A stretch of 10,641 nt of DNA from Scenedesmus sp. ARA3 (taxonomy: Eukaryota > Chlorophyta > Chlorophyceae > Sphaeropleales > Scenedesmaceae), in the NCBI GenBank assembly GCA_004335835.1, contig RWJK01001603.1, positions 8,966 through 19,606 on the forward strand, given 5' to 3'. The translations under genes and the position numbers were made by a program. Shown here in pieces: positions 1 through 8,807 of this stretch. The notes beneath the pieces are model-generated. The model was not told where the DNA came from, ran no database searches, and saw only the letters and a list, made by a program, of their open reading frames with translations. Position 1 is the stretch's first letter, and each line of letters begins with the position of its first letter.

Positions 1-457
1 TGGATGGTATGAGCCACAACAGGTTGAACACAAGGTCTGAGACCAGAAAAGGAGAGTGAGCACTGTAAAACACAATGCACACCCTTGAGCACCAAATCTC
101 TCATGTTTTATCCAGAGACGTCTTACTGCGGTGCGCAACGGCACCCCACCTTACCGACAGCTTCAAGCTAGAGCAAGTTGCTCTAAGTGCAAACCACACC
201 AACAAATAGCATGTTGTGGCAAATCAGTAGCCAGAAGGCTCGGGCAGCAGCTTCTAAGGCACTCAGACTGGAAGATGATAGCAGAGGGGCTGTGAACCTG
301 CTGTGTTTTGGAGCATGCAAGCAGACCAAAACATAACGACCAGGATAAACAGTTAGACAGATCTGACTAGGAAGGTTGGAATAACGTTGTTATACTGTTA
401 ACAGTAGTACAACCGGGGCTGACTGACTGCCATGGGTATGGCTTTGCTACATCAGAT
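1..457. other. no gene seen; 3' flank of gene A
   Basis: I see no convincing coding region here on either strand. A single TGTAA, the usual green-algal polyadenylation signal, lies at 64-68 on the plus strand and could belong to a gene entering from the left, but one pentamer is weak evidence. No TTACA (the same signal for the minus strand) is obvious just beyond the end of gene A, so its 3' end is not defined. Confidence 0.5.
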
Positions 458-582
458 CTAACTGCACAGATCTTCATCTGACCAAAGCCAATCAATCGCA
501 TCTTGCTCCTCACCCAGCCCTGACTGCTGCTGCAGCAGCTGCCCCTGCTGCTGCTGACACAGCTCCTGCTGACTCAGCAACA

Positions 583-623
<41 letters not shown>

Positions 624-1064
624 TGCTGCTGCAGCTCATCCTGTTGCTGCTGGCCTAGCTGCTCCTGCCGCTGCTGTTGTCACCGAAGCTTATCCTGCTG
701 CTGCTGGCTTAGCTGCTGCTGCAGCTCGTGCTGGTGTGGCTGACAAGGCAACACGTGCTGCTGCTGCTGCTGCCACCGCTGTAGCGCCAACAGTGGCCAA
801 AACCTCCCATTCTGGGGCCCCAGCTCCCAGGCAGCATCACCCAACTGCTCCCGCTGCTTGTACAGCCAAGCAGCAGCGTTGAGCAGAGAGAGGGGTGTGT
901 ATGAGCAGGGGAAGCACTGCACGTACAGCAATGCACGCTGCAGCTGCGTGAGTGTGTTTAAAGTGACGATTTGTGCCAGCAGAATATACTGAGCATACTT
1001 CAGCTGCGAGTGCTTCAGCTGACCCTCAATCAGCTCTGCTGAAGGCTCAACAACCGCTAGATCG

Positions 1065-1102
<38 letters not shown>

Positions 1103-1461
1103 ATCCTGCTGGTAGGACTGTTCACCAGCTCTTCTGCTGCTGCCACCGCTGCTGCCACCGCTGCTGCTGCTGCCTCCGCTGCTGCTGTCTCCGCTGCTGC
1201 TGTTGCCGCCGCTGCTGCCGCTGCCGCTGCTGTTCACATCCAGCTGCTGCATCTGCGCCGTCAGCGCCTGCGCGCTTGGTTCCGCTGCGCAGCTGAGCTG
1301 AGAGATCCGTGAGCCCAGCTGCCCGCATACACGCTCCAGCAGCTTTGCACACATACTCATGCGCTGCGCCTGCTGCCTTGTGAGCCCGATTGCTGCTACT
1401 GCCTGCACCACGTGCGCTTGTGGTGCATCTGCGGTTTGCTGCGTGAGCGCGTTGCGGGACG
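458..1461 (-). CDS. gene A, 3'-terminal exon (interrupted by TGA at 680)
   Basis: The exon starts after a pyrimidine-rich acceptor (minus-strand CTCTCTCTGTGGCAG; exon from about 1461). Reading in the frame SRNALTQQTADAPQ, it holds a helical block (GLTRQQAQRMSMCAKLLERV), a Ser/Gly-rich linker, eleven Gln from (CAG)11 at 1067-1099, and a Leu-rich segment (QLKHSQLKYAQYILLAQIV onward) ending WPLLALQRW. It then becomes Gln-rich. The frame meets TGA at 680-682. In the same frame it continues with about 15 Gln and ends EEQDAIDWLWSDEDLCS before TAG at 458-460. Two short protein repeats, QLSQQQQDKL before the TGA and QLGQQQQDEL after it, show that both sides belonged to one reading frame. The product is either truncated (end at 680) or extended by a bypassed stop. 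Confidence 0.6.
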
Positions 1462-2831
1462 CTGCCACAGAGAGAGGGTAGTAGTTAAAGAGCAGCGCCA
1501 GTATGGTCAGGCCTGCATGCCTGCAGCGGCAGCAGAGGCCAGATGCACAAGGGTGTCAATACACAACTTGCTAGTGAGAGGGGGTAGTAGTTGAAGAGAA
1601 GTGCCAGTACTGTTGAAGCAGCACACCTGCAGCACAGCCACAGCAGCAGAGGTGAGGCGCAGGGGTGTCGTTTCTACAGCATGACACTACCGTGTGTTGC
1701 AGGCGGAGGTTGCAAGCACAGCAGGTGGTGTGCTTGACAAGCGTTGTATGTGCAGCAGCGTCAGCCAAGCTGCATGTCGGCACCATGCAAGCTGCACATT
1801 CACAGCAATGCACCAATCAAAGATGTCAGCTTGCTCTGCATGAAATGAGAAAAAATTGATGGCATGTAGCCGGAGTTCACATCAGACTCGCTGACTGCAA
1901 GTGTGTTTGTCACGCCGTGGCTGCCAGATGCCCACCTGTCGCTGAACTCTTCCAGCTGCTGTAAGAAACCTGCGGCGACAGCACTGTCGTCCTGTTCCTG
2001 CTGCTGCTGCTGCTGCCAAGCTGCAGCTGTGCTGCTGTCGTTTGCGGCAGAGCTTGCCAGCATGCTGGCGGGCTGCAGCATGTCAGCTGGCTCCTGTGTG
2101 GCGGGTACGGGCTGCAGCAAAACTGGCTGAGCTGCTGCTGCTGCTGCTGCTGCTGCCGGGCCCCCTGGCTGCTGCAGCAGCTTCTGCTGACCGCATGCAG
2201 GGCACTCATCAAAGGCTAGCTCCAGCAGTCCTCTCAGAATGTCGTAGTCATGCCGAAAGGCCTTGACCCAGTTGTCTGCTGTCATGCTGAGCGCACACTG
2301 CAGGTCTGGTGGGGAAACATCATGCAGCACCTGCGCCACATATGATGTGGAGACCATGCTGCTGCTGTTGATCTGCATGTTTATGTCGCCCCGCTGCTGC
2401 TGCTGCTGCTGCTGCTGGCTCTGTTGGTCTACAGGAGCAGGAGCACTTGGTGTTGTGATGCTTGAGCCCTGGATGTTGTCGCAGCTTGCTGACCTGTTGT
2501 TTTTGCACATGCTGCTGGCGTGACAGCACTGGCTGCAGCCGTTTTGGTGTGCAGGTGCATCTGTGTCTGAGAGGAACGGCAGCGCTGCAGCAGCAGCAGG
2601 CACTGCTGCTAGCCCTGACAGGTGAAGCAGCAGCAGCTCCTGGCTGCCTACAAAGTCCAGAAGCGCCTGAAAGACACAGAAAAAGCAGTTTCAAAGCGAA
2701 GTAAACATTAATGTCATGGGGAAAGAGCGAGCTAGCTGCCAACCAGACGACACCCGCACCGGTCCAAGCAGCTGCAGTACATGGCTCAAACAGCCGAGAC
2801 ACTCGACTCACCAACTCCTGCGCTTTCGAGT
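458..2831 (-). CDS. gene A: Gln-rich multi-exon protein of unknown function, possibly a transcription regulator
   Basis: The family is not identified. Two long reading frames on the minus strand share a style: poly-Gln and poly-Ala runs between short helical, Leu-rich blocks. They appear to be exons of one gene. The 5' end is not resolved. A good donor (GTGAGT, GT at 2811-2810) follows a short piece ending KAQEL, and a good acceptor (pyrimidine-rich, CAG at 2669-2667) opens the next exon in phase 0. The intron between about 1936 and 1461 is inferred, and I could not find a phase-matched pair of consensus sites. The block reading LTQLQRALLYVQCFPCSYTP resembles, by pattern only, the C-terminal region of some chlorophyte bZIP proteins. 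No basic region was found in the window. The acidic end, IDWLWSDEDL, looks like an activation segment. Alternatives are two separate genes or a decaying pseudogene. Confidence 0.5.
584..631. repeat. CTG/CAG triplet run
   Basis: Twelve CTG, one TTG and three CTG on the plus strand. It reads as about 16 consecutive Gln on the minus strand in the tail of gene A, downstream of the TGA. The single CAA interruption is typical of a coding Gln run. Confidence 0.9.
680..682 (-). other. in-frame TGA stop inside the Gln-rich tail of gene A
   Basis: On the minus strand the codons read CTT CGG TGA CAA CAG. Upstream and downstream are in one frame and carry matching repeats, QLSQQQQDKL and QLGQQQQDEL. The 74 codons downstream end in a distinctive acidic tail and a TAG. 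No intron of reasonable size removes the stop, since the flanking GT and AG are only about 20 bases apart. It may be a nonsense mutation, a base error, or a leaky stop: TGA followed by C is a known weak termination context. Confidence 0.65.
1067..1099. repeat. (CTG)11 run encoding poly-Gln in gene A
   Basis: Eleven pure CTG units on the plus strand give eleven Gln on the minus strand, flanked by acidic residues (Asp-Asp on the downstream side). Just upstream in the protein (plus 1140-1230) is a Ser/Gly-rich segment coded by imperfect CTG/CCG triplets. Confidence 0.9.
1472..1671. repeat. two diverged tandem copies (~105 bp period) next to the gene A acceptor
   Basis: The blocks 1472-1560 and 1576-1671 align along their length. 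Both start GAGAG(A/G)GGGTAGTAGTT(A/G)AAGAG, run through CCAGTA, share a GCAGCAGAGG block, and end near GGGTGTC. On the minus strand the shared part is the pyrimidine-rich stretch CTACTACCC(T/C)CTCTC that precedes the 3' splice site of the last exon. The repeat is therefore a duplication of the acceptor region into the intron. Confidence 0.75.
1936..2666 (-). CDS. gene A, internal exon with poly-Gln and poly-Ala
   Basis: The acceptor is a pyrimidine-rich stretch ending TGTGTCTTTCAG, and the exon opens in phase 0 with ALLDFVGSQELLLLHLSGL. Features in order: a Cys/His-containing stretch (CSQCCHASSMCKNN, not a recognised zinc finger), Gln8 from (CAG)8 at 2394-2417, and a folded-looking block with DLQCALSMTADNWVKAFRHD and ILRGLLELAFDECPACG. 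Then come Ala9 from 2131-2156, a Gln5 run, and FLQQLEEFSDR. A consensus donor (CAG then GTGGGC, exon end 1936) follows. The frame stays open past it to a TGA at 1800-1802, so the exon end is uncertain. The 1936 donor is not in phase with the acceptor at 1461, so another site or a small exon may be used. The function is unknown. Confidence 0.55.
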
Positions 2832-3084
2832 CTGCTTTTCAGACTCACAGCAGGCTGTAAGCACGTTCACGACCTCCTCTAGCTTAACCCAAGACAGGCT
2901 GCAAGAATTTCCCTTCCTCAACTTCTTCTTTGCCTTGAACGACGTTTTGCTCCGTTTTAACCTCAAACTTTTGTCTTTCATCATGATGACGTGCATAGGG
3001 GGCTTGTGCGACGCGGCAACCGATCAACACGATACGGTTAATTACGACTCCGGAAGCAAAAAGCACGTCATGCTTCGGGCGTAG
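2813..3084. promoter_or_regulatory. AT-richer 5' region of gene A with ACGT-core elements
   Basis: Base composition is visibly richer in A and T than in the flanking CAG-rich DNA. TGACGTGC at 2987-2994 and its inverse GCACGTCA at 3063-3070 form an inverted pair of ACGT-core sites, the type bound by bZIP factors. A Lys-rich reading frame on the minus strand (2996 down to 2808) could be 5' coding sequence, but its phase does not fit the next acceptor, so I do not call it. Confidence 0.3.
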
Positions 3085-3191
3085 CTTGACTTACAATGGT
3101 GAAAATAGGCACTAATGCAATGTCCGTTAGCCGAGGCATGATGCAGACGCAACAGAACCCCAACATATGATGGGGCAATGTCTGTCACCTA

Positions 3192-3265
3192 GGTGCCTGC
3201 AGGCACCACCAGCTGGTGCCTGCACCGCGGGGTACCCCCTGGTCACCAGACTGGTGTGGTTCGAT
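3192..3265. repeat. cluster of overlapping palindromes
   Basis: GGTGCCTGCAGGCACC (3192-3207) is a perfect 16 bp palindrome. TGCAGGCACCA pairs with TGGTGCCTGCA further right (3198-3208 with 3214-3224, five-base loop). GGGGTACCCC (about 3229-3238) is a perfect 10 bp palindrome. CACCAG and CTGGTG form another inverted pair near 3244-3258. Alternative hairpins or a cruciform are possible. Confidence 0.7.
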
Positions 3266-3410
3266 GTTGAAGCCAAACGCCCATCCCAGCTGTCCTCAGT
3301 AATCAACAAAAGCTGATAATGACGAGGTGCATGTTGCTGGCGCAACGTCTATGTGCGTGGATACGCATGGCAAGCAGGCATGCAGGCTGCTGCGAACGCG
3401 CTGCCATGCC

Positions 3411-3418
3411 TGACGTCA
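3411..3418. promoter_or_regulatory. TGACGTCA (CRE-type, ACGT-core) site
   Basis: A perfect 8 bp palindrome matching the consensus for CREB/ATF and plant C-box bZIP factors, in the spacer between the two divergent genes. An 8-mer arises by chance at moderate rates, so function is only suggested by position and by the two related sites at 2987 and 3063. Confidence 0.3.
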
Positions 3419-3564
3419 TTTGTGAAGCTGGCATGACAACATTTAAGGTGGTGCAGCATTGCATCACGGTGTGTGAATTTCAAGTAGCAGCCCTACCTCA
3501 TGCTGCGGGGTCAAACACTGCAGGGGTCGTGCTCCACCTTGTCTGCATGCTTGCAGTCAGTGCC

Positions 3565-3600
3565 ACTGTGCTGAGTGGTGTGCCCTTCACTCAGCACAGT
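3565..3600. repeat. perfect 13 bp inverted repeat (hairpin)
   Basis: ACTGTGCTGAGTG (3565-3577) is the exact reverse complement of CACTCAGCACAGT (3588-3600), with a ten-base loop. It has no trailing T run, is not next to a gene end, and is too short on its own to call a microRNA precursor. Confidence 0.75.
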
Positions 3601-4084
3601 CAGCCTGCTTGCTGTTTTACCAAGGTTGATGCAGCACATCTACCGAGCAGCTCGCACCGTGATGCACCAAATCCTTTGACCTAAGCAGTTCTTCCGCAAG
3701 CGGTGTAAGCTTGCAACCAGCCTACGCCTCCGTTGCGGGCACCGTGCAGTGTTGGCGCAAGTTGGAATTCAAATGCTGCAGGTGACATTCACCTACCCTG
3801 CCGAGCCCTGAATTCCTCATAGCGCACCACGCTTTGATCTGACACAGTGAAACGTATTGTGTAATGATTGCGTGCTGCTGCATAGATTACACCACATGAA
3901 AGCGGATGCAGCTGGGCTCGTTGTTCCCTCCTCCAGGCGCATGCGGCAGGAAGAAGTTATAGCTATTATCGTTTAGGAAAGTAATAAGCACGGAAGTTGA
4001 GCCACGGCACACAGTCACCAGTAAGACAGTGGCTGAGCAAGAGCTACTGTTGCAGAAGGTGCACCGTGCACCAGCACTGCCGTG

Positions 4085-5057
4085 ATGGACAGCGCATGCG
4101 TCCACGCATCGCCAACGCAGAATGATCCTGCAAAAGTAGCTTGCAAGGCTGCGTCAGCGCCTGCTGATGCAGAGGTTGCGCTGCCAGCACCACCAGCAGC
4201 AGCAGGTACATTGGATGATGCAGGGCAATCAGGGACTTTCAAGAGCCTTGCTGCAGCTGCAGCAAGCCCTACAGAGCAGCTGCTGAAAACGCAGCATGAT
4301 GCAGCGGTTGATACTGGCAGTTGCCTTGCGCATGCAAGTGCAGCTGCAGATACATCAGCAGCTGTAGCAGCGTCGCCAAAAGAGGATGTAGCATCACAGC
4401 AGATTGCTGTGCCAGACACAGCATCAGTTGGAGACCAAGCAGCAGCAGCAGTGACAGAACCTACTGGCAGCCCTGCAGAGGATGCTGCAGGCACTCCTGA
4501 TGCTGCACCAGCAGCGGCAGCAACATCTGCAGCACCTACTGGCTGTGACACAGTTGTAATACCTGGGGTCTGGCAGCTGAGCACTGATGCTGCAGGCACT
4601 CCTGATGCAGCAGCAGCAGCAACATCTGCAGCACCTACTGGATGTGACATAGATTCAATGCCTGGGATGCGCCAGCTGAGCACTGACGCTGCAGCAGCAG
4701 AGGACACATCTGGTCAGCAGGTGGAGCAGCAGCAACAAGAGGAGCATTGGCTGCTGCAGCAAGCAGAGGAGCAGGCCCAGGAGCAGCAGCAGCTGCTGCC
4801 GCCGCAAGACATGGAGGCAGATCAGCAGCAGCAGCAGCAAACCCAAGTTGAGCAGCACCAGCAGAGCCAAGAGAAGCCTGTTCAGCGGGTGCCTCTGGAC
4901 ACACAGCAACAGCAGCAGCAGCATAGAGAACAGCAGCAGCACCAGCAGCCAGAGCAGCATGATGAAGAGGGAAAGCAGCCGCAGCCGCAACAGCAGCAGC
5001 GCAAGCGGTTGCGCAGCCATCAGCAGCAAGAGCAGCAGCAGCAGCAACAGCAGCAAG

Positions 5058-5091
<34 letters not shown>

Positions 5092-5136
5092 GCAAGGCGG
5101 CAGTGCTGGTGGCGGTACTGCTTGCAGCCCTAGCAC

Positions 5137-5172
<36 letters not shown>

Positions 5173-5413
5173 CGGCGTCAGCAGTGCAGCTGCTGCTGCT
5201 GCTGTTGATGCGTGCTTCAGCTCTCCAGCTGCCGCACCCGCAGCCGCCGCCGCACCCGCAGCCGCTGCTGCTGCTGCTGCTGCTGGCCTGCAGTACAATC
5301 TGGATGATCCTTCCTGCAAGAAGGGCACAGCAGAGTTTGTGGCTGCTGCTGTCAAGGTGCAGAAGGTGCTCAAGGTGTACAACACACGCCTGATGCAGCA
5401 CCATAAGGCTAAG
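4085..5413 (+). CDS. gene B exon 1: low-complexity N-terminus and pre-SRA helix
   Basis: The start chosen is ATG at 4085, the first in-frame ATG after the in-frame stop TGA at 4034. The exon codes 443 residues: an Ala/Thr/Asp-rich first half with a tandem 35-residue repeat, a Gln-rich middle (Glu and Gln blocks, then near-pure Gln from CAG/CAA at 5021-5095), and Ala runs from (GCT)10 at 5138-5167 and from 5200-5285. The structured end holds DDPSCKKGTAEFV and VKVQKVLKVYNTRLMQHH. The exon ends CTAAG before GTGAGG (GT at 5414-5415), a strong donor in phase 0 that fits the exon 2 acceptor. If the donor is not used, the frame runs through more Gln to TGA at 5519-5521, giving a 478-residue protein with no SRA domain. 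Confidence 0.7.
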
Positions 5414-8400
5414 GTGAGGCGCGGTCGCATGTTAGATGCATGCGTGGAACATCAGCAAGTGTTGCAGCAGCAGCAGCAGCAAGTGTTGCGGCAGCAGCAG
5501 CAGCAGCGGCGGCCCTTGTGAGCTGCGGTTGTCACTTTCCTGCAAGCGTGCAGAAGTGAGCGATCACACAGCAAACAGCAGAACAAGAAGCAGATCACTT
5601 GCAGGAAACCACTTGCAGGATGCCATCCTACTGCTGGCAACGCCGCCGATGCCATCTTGATCATACCGCCTGTGACACTTGATTTGCCTTTCCTGCAGCG
5701 CCTGCAAGCCTGACATAATCGCGCACAGCGAGCTGCGGGGCAAGCAGTCATGCGCTGCTGGATTGTGCTGCTGACCGTACTGCTCTGTTGCACCCTGTGC
5801 CTTCCTACAACTGCTTTGCAGCGCTGCAAGCCAGACATGATTGCGCACAGCGAGCTGCAGGGGCGGCATGCATGTACTGCTATAGTATACAGCCTGATCG
5901 TACCGCCTGCTTTCCTGCAAACCCCTGTTTCTGCAGCGCTGCAAGCCTGACATGATCGCGCACAGCGAGCTGCGGGGCCAGCACGCGCCGCAGCGGGATG
6001 TGCACGGCCTGATCATTCCGTCTGCTTTCCTGCAATTCTCTATTTTTGCAGCGCTGCAAGCCAGACATCGCGCACAGCAAGCGGCGACGGCAGCACTATG
6101 TACTGCTGTATACTGCTGATCGCCTCACCGCCAAATGCTTGTTTGTACCGCCTGTTTCCTGCAGCGCTGCAAGCCTGACATGATCGCGCACAGCAAGCTG
6201 CGGGGCCAGCACGCGCCGCAGCAGGGCGTGCACTGCCTGCTCAATCTGCCTGCGTTCCTGCAATCCTTGTTTTTGCAGCGCTACAAGCCTGACATGATCG
6301 CGCACAGCGAGCTGCGCGGGCAGCATGCGCCGCAGCGGGACGTGCACTGCCTGATCATTCTGCCTGGTTTCCTGCAATCCTCTGTTTTTGCAGCGCTGCA
6401 AGCCAGACATGATCGCCCACAGCGAGCTGCGGGGCCAGCATGCGCCGCAGGTGGACGTGCACGGCCACATCCCTGGCGTTGCTGTCGGGGACAGCTTTGG
6501 GGGCCGGGGGCCGCTCGCTATGCTGGGCCTGCACTGCGACATGATGAAGGGCATCATGGCTCGGTGAGGACACATGTGTTATCAATATTGCTTGATTTGC
6601 CTGGTTAATGATGATGATCTGGAAGCCGACACGATGATGGGCATCATGGTGAGGCAAGCTGGTATGGATTGATGGCGGTGTTGCTGTCTTCGGTTGGGTC
6701 ACATGCTGCTTGCTGGCCATGCTGGGCCTCTTCGTTCGGCCACATCCCTGGCGTGGCTGTTGGGGACAGCTTTGGGGGCCGGGGGCCGCTGGCCATGCTG
6801 GGCCTGCACTGCGACATGATGAAGGGCATCATGGCTCGGTGAGCTTGCATGGTTCATGGTTTGTACGGTGTGTTTTAGGTTTGTGGAAATCAAGAAGGTG
6901 GGGGTTCATGCTGTCATCAGTTTGTGTATGTGCTTCTGGCCATGCTGGGCCTGCACTGTGACATGATGAAGGGCATCATGGCTCGGTGAGCAGGCCAAGG
7001 TTGTTGATGGTGATTCGCGATGATGCCTGAATGTTGTACATGTCATTGTCCCTGCCCCACCCGCATTCCTTCGTCTTGGCGTGAGCCATACCATTTGATG
7101 CTGCCTTCTGTTCAACTCTGTAGTGCTGCTCTGCGTGCCGCATCAGCAGTGCCCAGCCGCAGCCAGTGTTCGCCATCCGCCTGGCTGAGGTCACAGCTCC
7201 TGCTGCTGTTGTCCCACTCTGTGAATGAATGAATGAATCAGCTGCCCGTGGTGCGTTGATACTCGCCACCCGCGTAAGTTAAGGGAGGGTGTGTGTGTGA
7301 CGATGAGGATACCCCATGCGCCTTCACACCACCTACCATTCCCACTTTGTTATGTTCCACTATGCCATGCTCTGCTCCATGTGCAGCATCAGCGACAGCC
7401 AGCCACAGCATGCGTCCGCCATCCGCCAAACATATGCTGCTGTTGCTTCGCTCTCTTATGCTTTACTTTGGTGTGCTCTTCATTGCGTGCAGCGTGTCGA
7501 ATGGCAAGGCGCAGCCGGCGTATGCCATCTGCCTGGCTGGCGGCTACAAGGACGACGCAGACAGTGGCGCAACGTTCTGGTACACAGGCGAGGGAGGGCA
7601 GAAGGCCGGCATGCAGGTGAGAGGCATCTGGGTGGTGACCACTAGGCCACAGAGGGTAAGCAAGGGTTGTAGAGGGATGCCCAGTGTGCTATGTTGCTTT
7701 GAGTTACAGGAGGCACATGTACGGCGCAAGGTTCAGCCAAGAGGGATGTTTGTTGTTGAAAATGCATATGTGGTCAGCAGCCGCAGCTGCCGCGGCAGCC
7801 GTGATGACAAACGGCTATGCACAGTATGCACGTTGGTTTGCAAGAGCGGCCTCTTCTACACACATGACCTGCCGTCTTTTTTCTACCTTATGCCTAGGTC
7901 AAGGACCAGTCCTACAACAGCCCCGGCAACGCAGCGCTCTTGGCCAGCTTCGACACCAACACCCTCGTGCGCGTGTTCCGGTCCAAGGCAGTCAAGAAGG
8001 TGCTGGGCGAGTGGTGCCCGCCTGTGTACAGCTACGAGGGGCTGTACAGGGTGCTGCAGCACAGGATGGTGGAAAGCGCAGACGGGAGTGGGTTTAAGGT
8101 GAGAAGGGTTCAAGTCGGGTGTTTCGGTCCTAGTTTCACTTGTACGCGTGGTTGGCAGCTCTGCAATCCATATAATATGTTGAGGGTCTATACAGGGTGC
8201 TGCAGCACAGGATGGCGCCAAGCGTAGATGGACACCTGGGTAGCAGCGTTTTGGTGCGGCACGTAGCCTATTGTAACCTTATCATGGTTTTGGTGCCCTC
8301 CAGTGTACAGCTACGAGGGCCTGTACAGGGTGCTGCAGCACAGGATGGTGGAAAGCGCAGACGGGAGCGGCTTCAAGGTGAGGATGGTTGCAGTGACCGC

Positions 8401-8599
8401 ACAAGCACAAGCATTGCAGTGACCGCAGTCCAAACGCCACATAATCTGAGGTGCTGATGATATGCTTTGTTGGTGTGTCGCACTGCTGCTGCTGCTGCTG
8501 CCGTTGCTGCTGCTGCTGCTGCTGCAGGTGTGCCACTTCAAGATGCAGGGTGTGCCAGGCCATGCTGCAAATCACATATGCTGTGTTGGTCATGTGCTG

Positions 8600-8648
<49 letters not shown>

Positions 8649-8751
8649 AGGTGATCCAGTACGAAATGCAGGGCGTGCCGGGCCACCCAGTTGTCTCACA
8701 CACGGTAGCAACCATAGCAGCCTTTGATGGGCCTCACTGGTTGTGTGCTGA

Positions 8752-8807
<56 letters not shown>

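Larger units (their letters stand above)
3085..4084. other. intergenic spacer between divergent genes A and B
   Basis: About 1 kb with no convincing coding region. The longest open stretch (3319-3684, plus) has Cys/His/Ala-rich composition and no domain. The spacer holds a cluster of palindromes (3192-3265), a palindromic TGACGTCA (3411-3418), a perfect 13 bp hairpin (3565-3600), a small AGGTGA/TCACCT hairpin (3780-3794), and an AT-rich patch near 3954-3990. The two genes are head to head, so regulatory DNA for both should lie here. Confidence 0.55.

Noticed and set aside
680..682. selenocysteine at the in-frame TGA of gene A
   Set aside because: The stop is inside a Gln-rich low-complexity tail with no redox motif. 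Green algae do use selenocysteine, but nothing here supports it.
2808..2996. Lys-rich minus-strand frame (KSLRLKRSK, KAKKKLRKG) as a bZIP basic region
   Set aside because: It lacks the N-x7-R pattern and a following leucine zipper, and its phase at the 2812 donor leads to a stop in the next exon.
3319..3684. 121-codon plus-strand frame in the spacer
   Set aside because: There is no recognisable domain, the composition is Cys/His/Ala-rich, it contains the 13 bp hairpin, and no splice context suggests coding.
4015..5404. long minus-strand frames opposite exon 1 (230 and 249 codons, Ala- and Leu-rich)
   Set aside because: CAG/CTG triplets are free of stops in most frames, so these are shadows of exon 1. 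They have no structured segment.
5414..5521. donor at CCCTT/GTGAGC (5517) as the end of exon 1
   Set aside because: The site looks good, but it is in phase 2 and would frameshift into a stop when joined to the exon 2 acceptor. The donor at 5413 fits in phase 0.
5536..6393. CRISPR-like array (regular ~115 bp spacing)
   Set aside because: The whole unit is repeated, with no unique spacers, and the repeat is exon plus splice-site sequence in a eukaryotic gene.
5452..6575. minus-strand frames with repeats such as SSLCAIMSGLQRC, and plus-strand frame 6135-6608
   Set aside because: They are readings of the tandem exon 2 start array. The period is not constantly a multiple of three and the frame that matters is the one continuing into the SRA domain.
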